17,153 nt of DNA from Candidatus Glassbacteria bacterium RIFCSPLOWO2_12_FULL_58_11 (GTDB lineage Bacteria; Gemmatimonadota; Glassbacteria; GWA2-58-10), in NCBI GenBank assembly GCA_001780825.1, contig MFIX01000229.1:31919-49071 (forward strand), in the 5' to 3' direction. Under the pieces are notes generated by a model, which worked only from the letters and a program-made list of their open reading frames with translations, did no database searches and was not told the origin of the DNA. Positions 1-5,913 of the stretch are shown here, one piece after another. Numbering within the stretch: position 1 is the stretch's first letter; every line of letters begins with the position of its first letter. Made by a program: the position numbers and the translations under genes.

Positions 1-71
1 TAAAATGATCTGGAAGAGGGGGAGAGTGGCTAGATGAAGTCCTTGGGTGTGGAACCGGGAAGAGTGCGGGT
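1..71. repeat. Inverted copy of 1342-1412 at the window edge
   Basis: Bases 1-71 are the exact reverse complement of 1342-1412, with no mismatch; the match stops at base 72 (c here, where a is expected). The copy contains the first codons of the small membrane protein whose complete copy lies at 1260-1379. It abuts the radical-SAM gene inside its coding sequence and supplies the last base of that gene's stop codon. It may extend left beyond the window. It is either a real inverted duplication or a fold-back chimera at a contig end; the sequence alone cannot decide. Confidence 0.95.
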
Positions 72-556
72 CAGTCGTTCACCTCGCCGATCCCATCCAG
101 GCTCACACCCACATAGGTAAAGCCGGCCTGCTTGATCTTCGCGGCGATCTTCTTGTCGATCAGGGTGCCATTGGTCGAAAGTGTCGGACGCAGGCCCTTG
201 TCCACGGCGTAGCGCACCAGCTCGAAAATGTCTTTGCGCACCAGCGGCTCTCCACCGGAGAACAGCACCGCCGGCACTTTGAACTCCGCCAGGTCATCCA
301 GCAGGGCCTTGCCCTCACCGGTAGTCAGCTCGCCCGTATATTTTTTGTTCTCGCTGTCCGTATAGCAATGGACACAGTGCAGGTTGCAGCGGCGGGTGAC
401 ATTCCAGACTGTCACCGGCCTGCGCTCGGATGCCGAGCGTGGCACAGTCTGGACGGCCGAGCCCGCGCCGCCGTGGCCGGATGTCCCGGCCTGCCCGTAA
501 CGGAGGGCATCTCCGCTCGAGCTTTCTCCCAGCAGAAGTTTGGTTATGTCGATCAT
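71..556 (-). pseudogene. Truncated radical-SAM protein, AhbC/AhbD/NirJ-like (N-terminal 161 residues)
   Basis: Radical-SAM enzymes of this type act in the alternative heme or heme d1 pathway, decarboxylating or deacetylating siroheme-derived intermediates. The N-terminus (MIDITKLLLG, then DALRYG at residues 16-21) is typical of that group. The [4Fe-4S] motif C57-x3-C61-x2-C64 lies in RRCNLHCVHC, followed by GGEP at 101-104 and LSTNG near 126-130. Relatives run to about 350-400 residues; this one stops after GIGEVND exactly where the inverted copy of 1342-1412 begins, so the C-terminal half (rest of the barrel and auxiliary cluster region) is missing. The start at 556 is preferred over the longer upstream reading because GGGAGG lies just before it and the family begins there. 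Divergent from nikR. Which pathway step it served cannot be told from this part. Confidence 0.8.
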
Positions 557-719
557 CCGGCCTCCCGCCTGCTTGGCAGGCGAAACCAGGCTACTTTTCA
601 ACCATGCAAACGTTCGATTTGGGTGGCGGGTTGCAAATGCGCTAATATAAATAGAATTGCCCGCTCCGCTTTCCTGAAATAAATTACAAGCGGGCCGGCG
701 ACTGCCGCTCGAACGACCC

Positions 720-748
720 AATTTAGCTCGCAACCCCTGCGGTGTCAA
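720..748 (-). promoter_or_regulatory. Sigma70-like promoter for the radical-SAM gene
   Basis: On the minus strand, TTGACA (743-748) and TAAATT (720-725) are separated by exactly 17 bases. It points at the radical-SAM start and leaves a leader of about 155 bases. The -35 is a perfect consensus match. Confidence 0.6.
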
Positions 749-752
749 CCAG

Positions 753-779
753 GCCCGGCGACTCAATTATTCGCCGGGC
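753..779. promoter_or_regulatory. 9-bp dyad in the nikR/radical-SAM intergenic region
   Basis: GCCCGGCGA (753-761) and TCGCCGGGC (771-779) form a perfect inverted repeat around 9 bases, ending 28 bases before the nikR start. There is no T-run, so a terminator is unlikely. The position fits an operator or mRNA hairpin for nikR. It does not resemble the E. coli NikR operator (GTATGA-N16-TCATAC), so calling it a NikR site would be speculation. Confidence 0.4.
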
Positions 780-807
780 GGTCATTCTCCGCGCAAAGGA
801 GCGCAGC

Positions 808-1224
808 ATGGACAAAATCCGCCGTTTCGGCGTCTCAATCGAGGAAAGCCTGGCCGGCCGTTTCGACGAGCATATCCGCGGCGAGGGCTACGGCAGCCGC
901 AGTGAGGCCCTGCGGGACCTGATCCGCGAGCACCTGGTCCTGGATCAGCTCAGCCTGGATGGGACCCCGGCCGTAGCATCCCTGAGTCTGGTTTACGACC
1001 ATCACCAGCGGGAACTCCACCAGACCCTGAATCATCTCCAGCACGACCACCACGAGCTGATCATTTCCACCCTGCACGTGCATATCGATCATGACCACTG
1101 CCTGGAGGTGATCATCCTCCGGGGGCCGAACACGCAGATCAAGGCCGTGGCCGACCGGCTGATGTCCACTCGCGGAGTCAAGCACGGCAAGCTGACTCTG
1201 ACTACTTCCGGCGAATACTTTTGA
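808..1224 (+). CDS. nikR: Nickel-responsive transcriptional regulator NikR
   Basis: NikR is a tetrameric ribbon-helix-helix repressor that binds Ni(II) through its C-terminal ACT-like domain and represses nickel uptake genes. The 138-residue product starts MDKIRRFGVSIEESL, the beta-strand of the ribbon-helix-helix fold, followed by GYGSRSEALRDLIRE. The nickel ligands equivalent to E. coli His76, His87, His89 and Cys95 are all present with exact spacing: the H of LQH, then both H of LHVH, then the C of DHDHC. Several extra histidines surround them. The start at 808 is chosen over the in-frame start at 742 because AAAGGAG lies 7 bases upstream and the family begins here. No nickel transporter is visible nearby. 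It is divergent from the radical-SAM gene. The family call is very secure; the regulated genes are unknown. Confidence 0.95.
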   Translation: MDKIRRFGVSIEESLAGRFDEHIRGEGYGSRSEALRDLIREHLVLDQLSLDGTPAVASLSLVYDHHQRELHQTLNHLQHDHHELIISTLHVHIDHDHCLEVIILRGPNTQIKAVADRLMSTRGVKHGKLTLTTSGEYF

Positions 1225-1233
1225 GATTTACGG

Positions 1234-1261
1234 AGCTCCGCGCTCGCGGGCGCGGCTCTTT
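1234..1261 (+). terminator. Possible weak terminator between nikR and the convergent small ORF
   Basis: CCGCGC (1238-1243) pairs with GCGCGG (1250-1255) around a 6-base loop. An outer GAG/CTC pairing across a 2-base bulge extends the stem, and TTT follows on the plus strand. The T-run is short. It lies between two convergent genes and could act on either strand. Confidence 0.35.
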
Positions 1262-1379
1262 AGAAACCAGCGATAAACGGCTGCAGCAGCAATGTCAACA
1301 GGATGAAATAGGTCAACATCGCCATCACGGTCTTGATAAATACCCGCACTCTTCCCGGTTCCACACCCAAGGACTTCAT
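1260..1379 (-). CDS. Small single-span membrane protein, 39 residues (copy 1)
   Basis: I do not recognise this family. The ORF encodes MKSLGVEPGR at the N-terminus, then a basic patch (GRVRVFIK) and an uninterrupted hydrophobic stretch at about residues 18-38, ending in TAA. This suggests one membrane helix with a cytoplasmic basic N-terminus. A purine-rich GGGGAGAG lies about 7 bases before ATG. It aligns without gaps to the small ORF at 1641-1748 over 30 residues, with 13 identities including GRV, ML-x-YFI and LT. That conservation is the main evidence it is translated. It is convergent with nikR. A short overlapping reading frame (10 codons) begins upstream at 1409 and ends in TGA inside ATGA; it is probably not relevant. 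The first part is duplicated in inverted form at 1-71. Function unknown; a small-protein regulator or a type I toxin are both possible. Confidence 0.6.
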   Translation of the reverse strand: MKSLGVEPGRVRVFIKTVMAMLTYFILLTLLLQPFIAGF

Positions 1380-1412
1380 CTAGCCACTCTCCCCCTCTTC
1401 CAGATCATTTTA
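1342..1412. repeat. Partner arm of the inverted repeat at 1-71
   Basis: This segment covers the ribosome-binding region and first 12 codons of the small membrane protein gene at 1260-1379. It matches 1-71 perfectly in reverse complement. Here it is in its natural context, reading straight into the complete ORF, so it is the likely parent copy. Confidence 0.9.
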
Positions 1413-1584
1413 GTTCCGGCTACCAAGGACAATCCTTTCCGCCCGGCATTCAGGCAGTACGTCAGAATATATTTTAACTTTGCGACTCATTCTGAAGTTA
1501 CAAAAATTCATCGCCTGCCGTTTTTGGCCATTCTGTCAGCGGTTGCGGGTTTTAAAACGCGCGCCGGAACCGACGGCATAATAA

Positions 1585-1615
1585 AAGCCGGCGGTACAAT
1601 AAGTACCGCCGGCTT
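1585..1615 (-). terminator. Rho-independent terminator of the small ORF at 1641-1748
   Basis: A perfect 13-bp stem (AAGCCGGCGGTAC with GTACCGCCGGCTT) around a 5-base loop is followed on the minus strand by TTTTATTATG. It begins about 26 bases after the TGA of the small ORF. The T-tract exists only on the minus strand, so direction is clear. Confidence 0.85.
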
Positions 1616-1640
1616 GACAGTCTGCTTTTCAGAACCCGAT

Positions 1641-1748
1641 TCAGATACTGACAAAGTGCATCAGCATCATGGTCAGCATTATGAAGTAAATCAGCATCAC
1701 TCCCAAAAGATTGAGGAAAAATTTAACTCTCCCTACATGCCTCAACAT
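1641..1748 (-). CDS. Small single-span membrane protein, 35 residues (copy 2)
   Basis: I do not recognise this family. The ORF begins MLRHVGRVKFF and is then almost wholly hydrophobic and methionine-rich (MLIYFIMLTMMLM at 18-30), ending HFVSI. It is predicted to have one membrane helix with a basic N-terminus. GGAGGAAGGGAAAG sits directly before ATG, a strong ribosome-binding region, and a strong terminator lies 26 bases after the stop, so this is a self-contained one-gene transcript. It aligns without gaps to the ORF at 1260-1379 (13 of 30 identical). Upstream are two perfect palindromes, AATCCGGATT (1776-1785) and TTAATTAA (1794-1801), that recur before the third small ORF. Strong translation signals, tiny size and hydrophobicity recall type I toxins such as Ldr or Fst, but no antisense RNA gene is evident. 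Function unknown. Confidence 0.7.
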   Translation of the reverse strand: MLRHVGRVKFFLNLLGVMLIYFIMLTMMLMHFVSI

Positions 1749-1775
1749 CTTTCCCTTCCTCCATTCTTTAATCCA

Positions 1776-1801
1776 AATCCGGATTACAGATGATTAATTA
1801 A
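1776..1801. promoter_or_regulatory. Paired palindromes upstream of small membrane protein copy 2
   Basis: AATCCGGATT (1776-1785) and TTAATTAA (1794-1801) are each perfect palindromes, 8 bases apart, beginning 28 bases before the ORF start at 1748. The same two words occur at 5757-5777, upstream of the small ORF at 5570-5692, in the other order. They may be operator sites; no matching regulator is identified. Confidence 0.4.
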
Positions 1802-1985
1802 GTGGGATAACAGTAATTGCCTTGCCTTCCCCACCCGCAAGATCCACGCCGGAAATTGCCGTAATTTACGCGAAAGATCGAAAGCTCGAGGCTCTCGATC
1901 CATTCTATACACTTATACTATACAGTTTGTTCCACTATGGCCCGGCAATTTATGCGAGAAATTAATCTGCAAATATTTTGCCGGA
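1802..1985. other. Gene-poor AT-rich spacer with a dyad
   Basis: No convincing gene here. 1876-1900 is an imperfect inverted repeat (GATCGAAAGC, 5-base loop, GCTCTCGATC; one mismatch) followed by an AT-rich stretch with TATACA/TATACT words at 1905-1925 that may hold minus-strand promoter elements for the small ORF at 1641-1748. A 39-codon minus-strand frame starts at the ATG in 1902-1904 but has no ribosome-binding site. Confidence 0.4.
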
Positions 1986-2192
1986 TTAAGTACCCGGACC
2001 TTTACAAGTTACCAGGCCGGCGGCCTGGAGGAATCCGCAGGCCCCGGCGGAGACCCACAGCTCCGGGGCGGCGCGCGCAAGAACTATGCGCTCCCGGCCG
2101 CCGGGGAAGCCGGCGCCCGGGCCTGTGCGCACCTTGCACAGGCGCCGCCCCCGCTGCCGGGCACCGGAAAAGCTTTCCCCTCCGTTAATCAT
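1986..2192 (-). CDS. Doubtful hypothetical protein, 68 residues
   Basis: A minus-strand ORF starting 19 bases after the DUF2339 stop, with GAGGAGGAG immediately before ATG. The product (MINGGESFSG at the start, GPGT at the end) is Gly/Arg/Ala-rich with three cysteines and matches nothing I know. In favour: same strand and spacing as an operon partner, a purine-rich Shine-Dalgarno, GC-rich third positions. Against: the DNA is dominated by hairpins (CCAGGCC/GGCCTGG near 2011-2027; GCCTGTGC/GCACAGGC near 2120-2142), and very GC-rich sequence often gives chance ORFs. It may instead be structured noncoding DNA. Confidence 0.25.
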   Translation of the reverse strand: MINGGESFSGARQRGRRLCKVRTGPGAGFPGGRERIVLARAAPELWVSAGACGFLQAAGLVTCKGPGT

Positions 2193-2211
2193 CTCCTCCT
2201 CAAAGCTGCCT

Positions 2212-4371
2212 TCAGGATTTGCCGGAGAGCTGGGCCGGGGGCTTCCAGAGGGCGCGGAAATAGTAGCTCAGCAGGAGAAATGCACCGCCGAAACAAAGGA
2301 ACAGGAGGACCCGCCAGAGGGCCTCGAGACGGGCCAGGTCCACCAGAAAGAGTTTGCCGACTACCAGCAGCAAGGTCGCCAGCGCGGTTGTCCGCAGCTT
2401 GTCCAGGTTAAGCCGCAGACCCAGGATCAAGAGGATAATAGCATAGCCGCCCCAGGCGCTGGTAACATACGCCTGACCGTTGTTCAGGGCCGAGAGCTCG
2501 CGCAGCAGCCAGGCCAGCAGGGCCAGGTGCAAGAGAAAAAGGTAGGCCGCCGAAGTCCTCACGCTGAAAAATTCCCGCGACTTGAGCGCTATGGTTATAG
2601 CAGCCGTCGAGGCCAGCACGGCCAGGTCCGCCAGGGCCCGATTGTTAATCAGCGGGATCACTGCCACCGCTTCCGTGAGAAGCCGCTCCGGAAGTGTCCA
2701 TCCGGCCAGGGCAAACAGCAGGTGGCCGGCGATCCGCATGTTCCAGTCTTTCATCCGGAAAGCGGCCAGTTGCACCAGCACCGCCTCAGCCCCCAGGGCG
2801 AGAAACTGAATGTCGCCCTCTAGCCGTTTCAGGATTTCCAGGGTCAGCAGAAGCAGGCCCGCGATCCGATACCCCAGCGCCTCGCCTACGGAGCCCAGAA
2901 CAAAAGAGATCGTTAATGCCGCCGCAATCAGAGCTGCTTCGGCCAGGAACTCGGCTGAATACATTGTCATTGCACCCGGCTCCGCCGCTCCGAGACGGAT
3001 CGCCAGCGAGCAGGCGAGCGCCGCGAACAGCAGATGGCCGGCGACCGAGCAGCCCCGGTCGCTTATCCTGGCGGAAACCAGGTGCAGGACCGCCATCTCA
3101 GCGGTCAGGACCAGCAGCCGGGTGTCTCCCTCGAACCACCAGCAGAAAGCCAGGGTCGCCAGCAGCAGGGCCATCAGCGCTTGAGTATAGGCCAATCCCC
3201 GCTGCTTCATTTGGCGCAGAACAAAATATACTCCAAGATAAACCAGGGCACCGCCAAATATGATCCAGCCCCAGGCCGTCATGGAAAGCTTCCAGATCGC
3301 GCTCGACCCGAGCAGCGCGGCCAATGGCAGACCGATCGAAAACAGGTGCGGGCTGGAGCGGTTGATAATTCTCGCCGCCTGGCGGACATAAGCGTTTTGG
3401 AAAGCCTCAGCCGGCGCTTTCCAGTGCTCAGGATGCTGCTTTTCCAGATATTCCCGGATCAGGGTCAGCAGCCAGAAAGCCAGCCAGCCGAAAGCGATTA
3501 TCCCGCCTTCCAGGGCCCAGCAGTCAGACATTGTGTTTGTATCATGAGCCGGTCCGCAGCCGATAGAGAAAACCAGCCAGCCGCCGACAACCGCAATCCA
3601 CTGGAGAGAGCGCCAGCCGCGGTAGAGAAAAATTGCCTCTGCTCCCGCCAGCACCAGGCAGGTGTAGCCGATCAGCCCGGCCAGATTGGCCTCGCCCGAA
3701 TAGAGCAAGAACGGCGTGCCCAGGCCGCCCAGCGCTCCGATCAGCGAAAGCCCCGCGGCCTCCTGTTTCAGCGACAGGACCAGCGCCAGCACGGTCACCG
3801 CGACCATGAAAACAAAAGCCAGCGGATGGGATACGAGCTGAAAGACTTGAAAGGCGGCGAACCCGGTGATATAAAATGAGGCGACCGCTCCCCCCAGCAG
3901 GACCTGGCTGAAATTAGGCCTGTGTGCGGCTGTCCGCAGCCCGAAAACGAACAACAGCGTACCAATAAGCAGTCCAGCGGTCACCCGTGCCCAGGGAGTG
4001 AGCCAGCCCTGATCGATGGAGTACTTGAACAGAAAGGCCACGCCGAACAGCAGCAGCCCGATCCCGATCTTGTTGAGCCAGAACTCCCCGCTTTTGAGCT
4101 TATCCGGCACGCTCCACCCAGCCGCGGCTCGAACCCGCTCTTTTGCCGCAGAAGGCGGGGCGGGAGGTGATAGTAGTGTGGCAGGTCCGAACGAGGTCTC
4201 CGGCTCTCGCTCCGCCTGGAGTTGCTGATTTTCAGCCGGCCTGGAGATTTTTGGCTCTTCCTTTGACGGCAGGGACTCGATCACTGATTCCAGCCTCCGG
4301 CTGAGCAGTTCAACCGTCTCTTCCAGCCTCGCGAGCCGTTGATCGGTCTCGGATTTCTCCTGGCGGTCCAT
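2212..4371 (-). CDS. DUF2339 family multi-span membrane protein
   Basis: A 719-residue integral membrane protein of unknown function. Residues 1-35 form a short coiled coil (RLARLEETVELLSRRLESV), followed by a Pro/Glu-rich linker to about residue 95. Then comes the family hallmark (FWLNKIGIGLLLFGVAFLFK, then DQGWLTPWARV at about 120-130). The rest is a long series of hydrophobic helices, on the order of twenty, ending with a short hydrophilic tail. This is the usual DUF2339 architecture, and the length is at the lower end for the family. GGGGAGG lies just before the ATG. The gene follows the secreted hydrolase on the same strand with a 140-base gap containing palindromes, so they may be co-transcribed, but this is not certain. 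A role in the cell envelope is sometimes guessed for such proteins; nothing in the sequence shows a substrate. Confidence 0.9.
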   Translation of the reverse strand: MDRQEKSETDQRLARLEETVELLSRRLESVIESLPSKEEPKISRPAENQQLQAEREPETSFGPATLLSPPAPPSAAKERVRAAAGWSVPDKLKSGEFWLNKIGIGLLLFGVAFLFKYSIDQGWLTPWARVTAGLLIGTLLFVFGLRTAAHRPNFSQVLLGGAVASFYITGFAAFQVFQLVSHPLAFVFMVAVTVLALVLSLKQEAAGLSLIGALGGLGTPFLLYSGEANLAGLIGYTCLVLAGAEAIFLYRGWRSLQWIAVVGGWLVFSIGCGPAHDTNTMSDCWALEGGIIAFGWLAFWLLTLIREYLEKQHPEHWKAPAEAFQNAYVRQAARIINRSSPHLFSIGLPLAALLGSSAIWKLSMTAWGWIIFGGALVYLGVYFVLRQMKQRGLAYTQALMALLLATLAFCWWFEGDTRLLVLTAEMAVLHLVSARISDRGCSVAGHLLFAALACSLAIRLGAAEPGAMTMYSAEFLAEAALIAAALTISFVLGSVGEALGYRIAGLLLLTLEILKRLEGDIQFLALGAEAVLVQLAAFRMKDWNMRIAGHLLFALAGWTLPERLLTEAVAVIPLINNRALADLAVLASTAAITIALKSREFFSVRTSAAYLFLLHLALLAWLLRELSALNNGQAYVTSAWGGYAIILLILGLRLNLDKLRTTALATLLLVVGKLFLVDLARLEALWRVLLFLCFGGAFLLLSYYFRALWKPPAQLSGKS

Positions 4372-4419
4372 TTCTGCCTCCCCTGATGTGCCGGTTTATC
4401 CGGCGGTCCAGGAATGAAC

Positions 4420-4443
4420 TACCTCGCGGCAGGCCGTGAGGTA
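4420..4443. promoter_or_regulatory. Near-palindrome upstream of the DUF2339 gene
   Basis: TACCTCGCGGC (4420-4430) and GCCGTGAGGTA (4433-4443) form an 11-bp inverted repeat with one G-T pair around 2 bases. It ends about 50 bases before the DUF2339 start. The tight centre suits a protein-binding dyad better than a terminator. Its role is inferred from position only. Confidence 0.3.
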
Positions 4444-4479
4444 TGTGAAGTTTTAATCATCGGTTTGGCTTTTCTATTT

Positions 4480-4520
4480 CCCCCTTAAGGGGTGTCCCGG
4501 CTTGCCCCGATTTATCGGGG
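4480..4520. repeat. Double-palindrome intergenic repeat overlapping the hydrolase stop
   Basis: CCCCTTAAGGGG (4481-4492) and CCCCGAT-TT-ATCGGGG (4505-4520) are adjacent perfect palindromes joined by GTGTCCCGGCTTG. Such C/G-run palindromes are common as dispersed repeats in environmental genomes. The hydrolase TAA (4512-4514) and its last codons lie inside the second palindrome, so the present C-terminus of that protein appears to come from the repeat. Confidence 0.6.
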
Positions 4521-5276
4521 AGTGCGCATAACGGGCGGCCACTTGTCGAACCGGCCCTGGCGCAGGAAGTGCTCCACCTGCCAGGCGACTTCAGGATCGT
4601 TCATAATAAAAGTATGACTCCGTGGAACCACCAGGAAATCCTGCATTCCCGGCGCTTTCGTGCTTTCCACGGACACGGCCCCGTCATCCTCTCCCGGTAT
4701 CAAATGCGAGAACAGCGGGTTCAGGCTGCGGTTGCCCGCAATGACGCCCAGCTCGAAATCTATCGGTCCCAGGCAATTCACCGCCCCGGAAGCTCCGGCG
4801 CCGATCTGCTGGCCGGCCGGCCCGGTAAGCAGCCGGTAAACCGGCCAGCCTGCCAGCCGGTCCGCCAGCTCGCTGCCCCGGTTCGGCGGGCCAAGCATCA
4901 CCACGCGGCCCAGTCCGGCCGGGCGATGGTCCTGCAGATACCGGCGCAGGATGATCCCGCCTAACGAATGAGTTACGAAATGCACCCTGGCTTGCGGAGA
5001 GGCGCAGTATGAGTCCAGCTCCGGCCCGAGGTATTCCGCCAGTTGTTCTATCGTGCGCCTGGTCGAGGGATAGCTGATATTGATTACCCGGTAGCCGGCT
5101 CGGGTCAGGTGCCGCTGAATGTTTCTCATGGAGCGGCTGGTGCGGCCCAGCCCGTGAAGGAGAATCACTGTTTCCTCGGGCGCATCCTGCCTGGCGGCCG
5201 CCTCCTTCTCGGGAGCGGCCGGCTCGATCAAAGCGGCTATCAACAGCGCAGTCATTGCAGCGGATGGCCACCACAT
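4512..5276 (-). CDS. Secreted alpha/beta hydrolase, lipase/esterase-like
   Basis: A 254-residue serine hydrolase, probably exported and acting on lipids or esters. Residues 1-22 look like a short signal sequence (hydrophobic MTALLIAALIEPAA). The oxyanion strand and HG motif are at VILLHGLGRTSRSM (37-50). The nucleophile elbow is THSLGG with Ser104, the probable acid is Asp197 or Asp198 (GEDDGAVSVES), and the catalytic His is H221 in PRSHTFIMND. The arrangement resembles PGAP1-like/triacylglycerol lipase proteins that act on long-chain substrates. The substrate cannot be named. The start at 5276 has AGGGA upstream and gives the signal peptide. A consensus-like promoter lies about 165 bases upstream. 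The C-terminus ends inside a palindromic repeat. Confidence 0.85.
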   Translation of the reverse strand: MWWPSAAMTALLIAALIEPAAPEKEAAARQDAPEETVILLHGLGRTSRSMRNIQRHLTRAGYRVINISYPSTRRTIEQLAEYLGPELDSYCASPQARVHFVTHSLGGIILRRYLQDHRPAGLGRVVMLGPPNRGSELADRLAGWPVYRLLTGPAGQQIGAGASGAVNCLGPIDFELGVIAGNRSLNPLFSHLIPGEDDGAVSVESTKAPGMQDFLVVPRSHTFIMNDPEVAWQVEHFLRQGRFDKWPPVMRTPR

Positions 5277-5445
5277 GGCTGGTTCCCTTTCTTTCCCGGC
5301 CGAAGGACCTTAGCTCTTATCGGCCTTTTGTTTGTGTATAGACTGTTTATCTATTAATATTATGCGCAAAAAACAGGTCCGGCAATTCAGATCTAAGAAG
5401 ACATTTCAGCTTTCTTTGCCAGGGCGAATAATTGTTCGTATATAA

Positions 5446-5474
5446 ACTATACACATATAAATCCATTTTGTCAA
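5446..5474 (-). promoter_or_regulatory. Strong sigma70-like promoter for the hydrolase gene
   Basis: On the minus strand TTGACA (5469-5474), a 17-base spacer, then TATAGT (5446-5451). This is the best consensus match in the window. The leader to the hydrolase start at 5276 is about 165 bases and contains a GGCCG/CGGCC stem about 20 bases before the start codon. It begins just after the terminator of the upstream small ORF, which supports separate transcription units. Confidence 0.75.
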
Positions 5475-5502
5475 GAGCAAATTCGAAAAAGATTATACAA
5501 AT

Positions 5503-5539
5503 AAAAAAGCCGGTGTGAGTTTTGTTTTCCCACACCGGC
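5503..5539 (-). terminator. Rho-independent terminator of the third small ORF
   Basis: GCCGGTGTG (5509-5517) pairs with CACACCGGC (5531-5539), a perfect 9-bp stem around 13 bases. On the minus strand the stem is followed by TTTTTTATTTG. It begins 31 bases after the TGA of the small ORF at 5570-5692. Confidence 0.85.
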
Positions 5540-5569
5540 CTCAGCGCGTTCTCGGCCGCTTCAAGCCAT

Positions 5570-5692
5570 TCATGAAATGATCCCTGCCGCGGTGAAAGTG
5601 CTCTCGATGAAAGTGAAGTAGATCAGGATGATTGCGGCTATCCTGGCCCAGGGAACAGCGCTTTCGATGTTCTTGCCAATCGCGGAACTCAT
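5570..5692 (-). CDS. Small single-span membrane protein, 40 residues (copy 3, divergent)
   Basis: I do not recognise this protein. The sequence starts MSSAIGKNIESAVPWAR, then a hydrophobic helix at about 18-29 (IAAIILIYFTFI), then a small polar/alanine tail ending GIIS. GGAGG lies 7 bases before ATG, and a strong terminator follows 31 bases after the stop, so this is a complete minimal transcription unit. It shares the LIYF motif, size, strand and gene plan with the ORF at 1641-1748, but not enough residues to prove common descent. Both have AATCCGGATT and TTAATTAA upstream. A perfectly spaced 11-codon micro-ORF precedes it. Function unknown. Confidence 0.6.
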   Translation of the reverse strand: MSSAIGKNIESAVPWARIAAIILIYFTFIESTFTAAGIIS

Positions 5693-5756
5693 TTTGTGCC
5701 TCCGGTTTTTTAGTATTGTCGGGCCTCGAGCGGGCCGTCCTTAAAGTGACTTTCTG

Positions 5757-5777
5757 TTAATTAAGACAATCCGGATT
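5757..5777. promoter_or_regulatory. Paired palindromes upstream of small membrane protein copy 3
   Basis: TTAATTAA (5757-5764) and AATCCGGATT (5768-5777), 3 bases apart, repeat the two palindromes found at 1776-1801 before small ORF copy 2. Their overlap with the micro-ORF means they may act in DNA, in RNA, or both. Confidence 0.4.
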
Positions 5778-5792
5778 GAATTCCGGTTTCAT
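5757..5792 (-). CDS. 11-residue leader micro-ORF upstream of small protein copy 3
   Basis: ATG to TAA encodes MKPEFNPDCLN. AGGAG lies 8 bases before ATG with an A-rich spacer, an ideal initiation site. The stop codon falls inside TTAATTAA, and the frame crosses AATCCGGATT. It ends 64 bases before the start of the membrane protein, as expected for a leader peptide or coupled upstream ORF. Such short frames do arise by chance; the ribosome-binding site is the only support. Confidence 0.35.
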   Translation of the reverse strand: MKPEFNPDCLN

Positions 5793-5913
5793 TTTTTTGA
5801 CTCCTGTTATGCCAGGATCGCAACAATCGGGCAGGGGAAACCATGTCACTTTTTTTTAACTATTATGTGCCTTGTCGCTGTCCCGCGGGAATTCCGGCTG
5901 GGGAGCCGGCGGC

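Noticed and set aside
47..682. Long plus-strand ORF across the radical-SAM gene
   Set aside because: It is antisense to a gene with clear family motifs and shows no recognisable domain.
1380..1412. An overlapping 10-codon frame (MIWKRGRVAR) before small protein copy 1, also containing GRV
   Set aside because: The ungapped match to copy 2 is in the other frame (GRVRVF...), so this GRV is a coincidence of the GGGAGAGT word.
1641..1748. Calling the small membrane proteins a type I toxin-antitoxin system
   Set aside because: Size and hydrophobicity fit, but no antisense promoter or antitoxin RNA can be seen, so only the protein genes are annotated.
1785..1904. A 39-codon minus-strand ORF starting MDREPRAFDL
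   Set aside because: No ribosome-binding site, composition is not membrane-like as in the neighbouring small proteins, and it overlaps both palindromes. It is probably chance.
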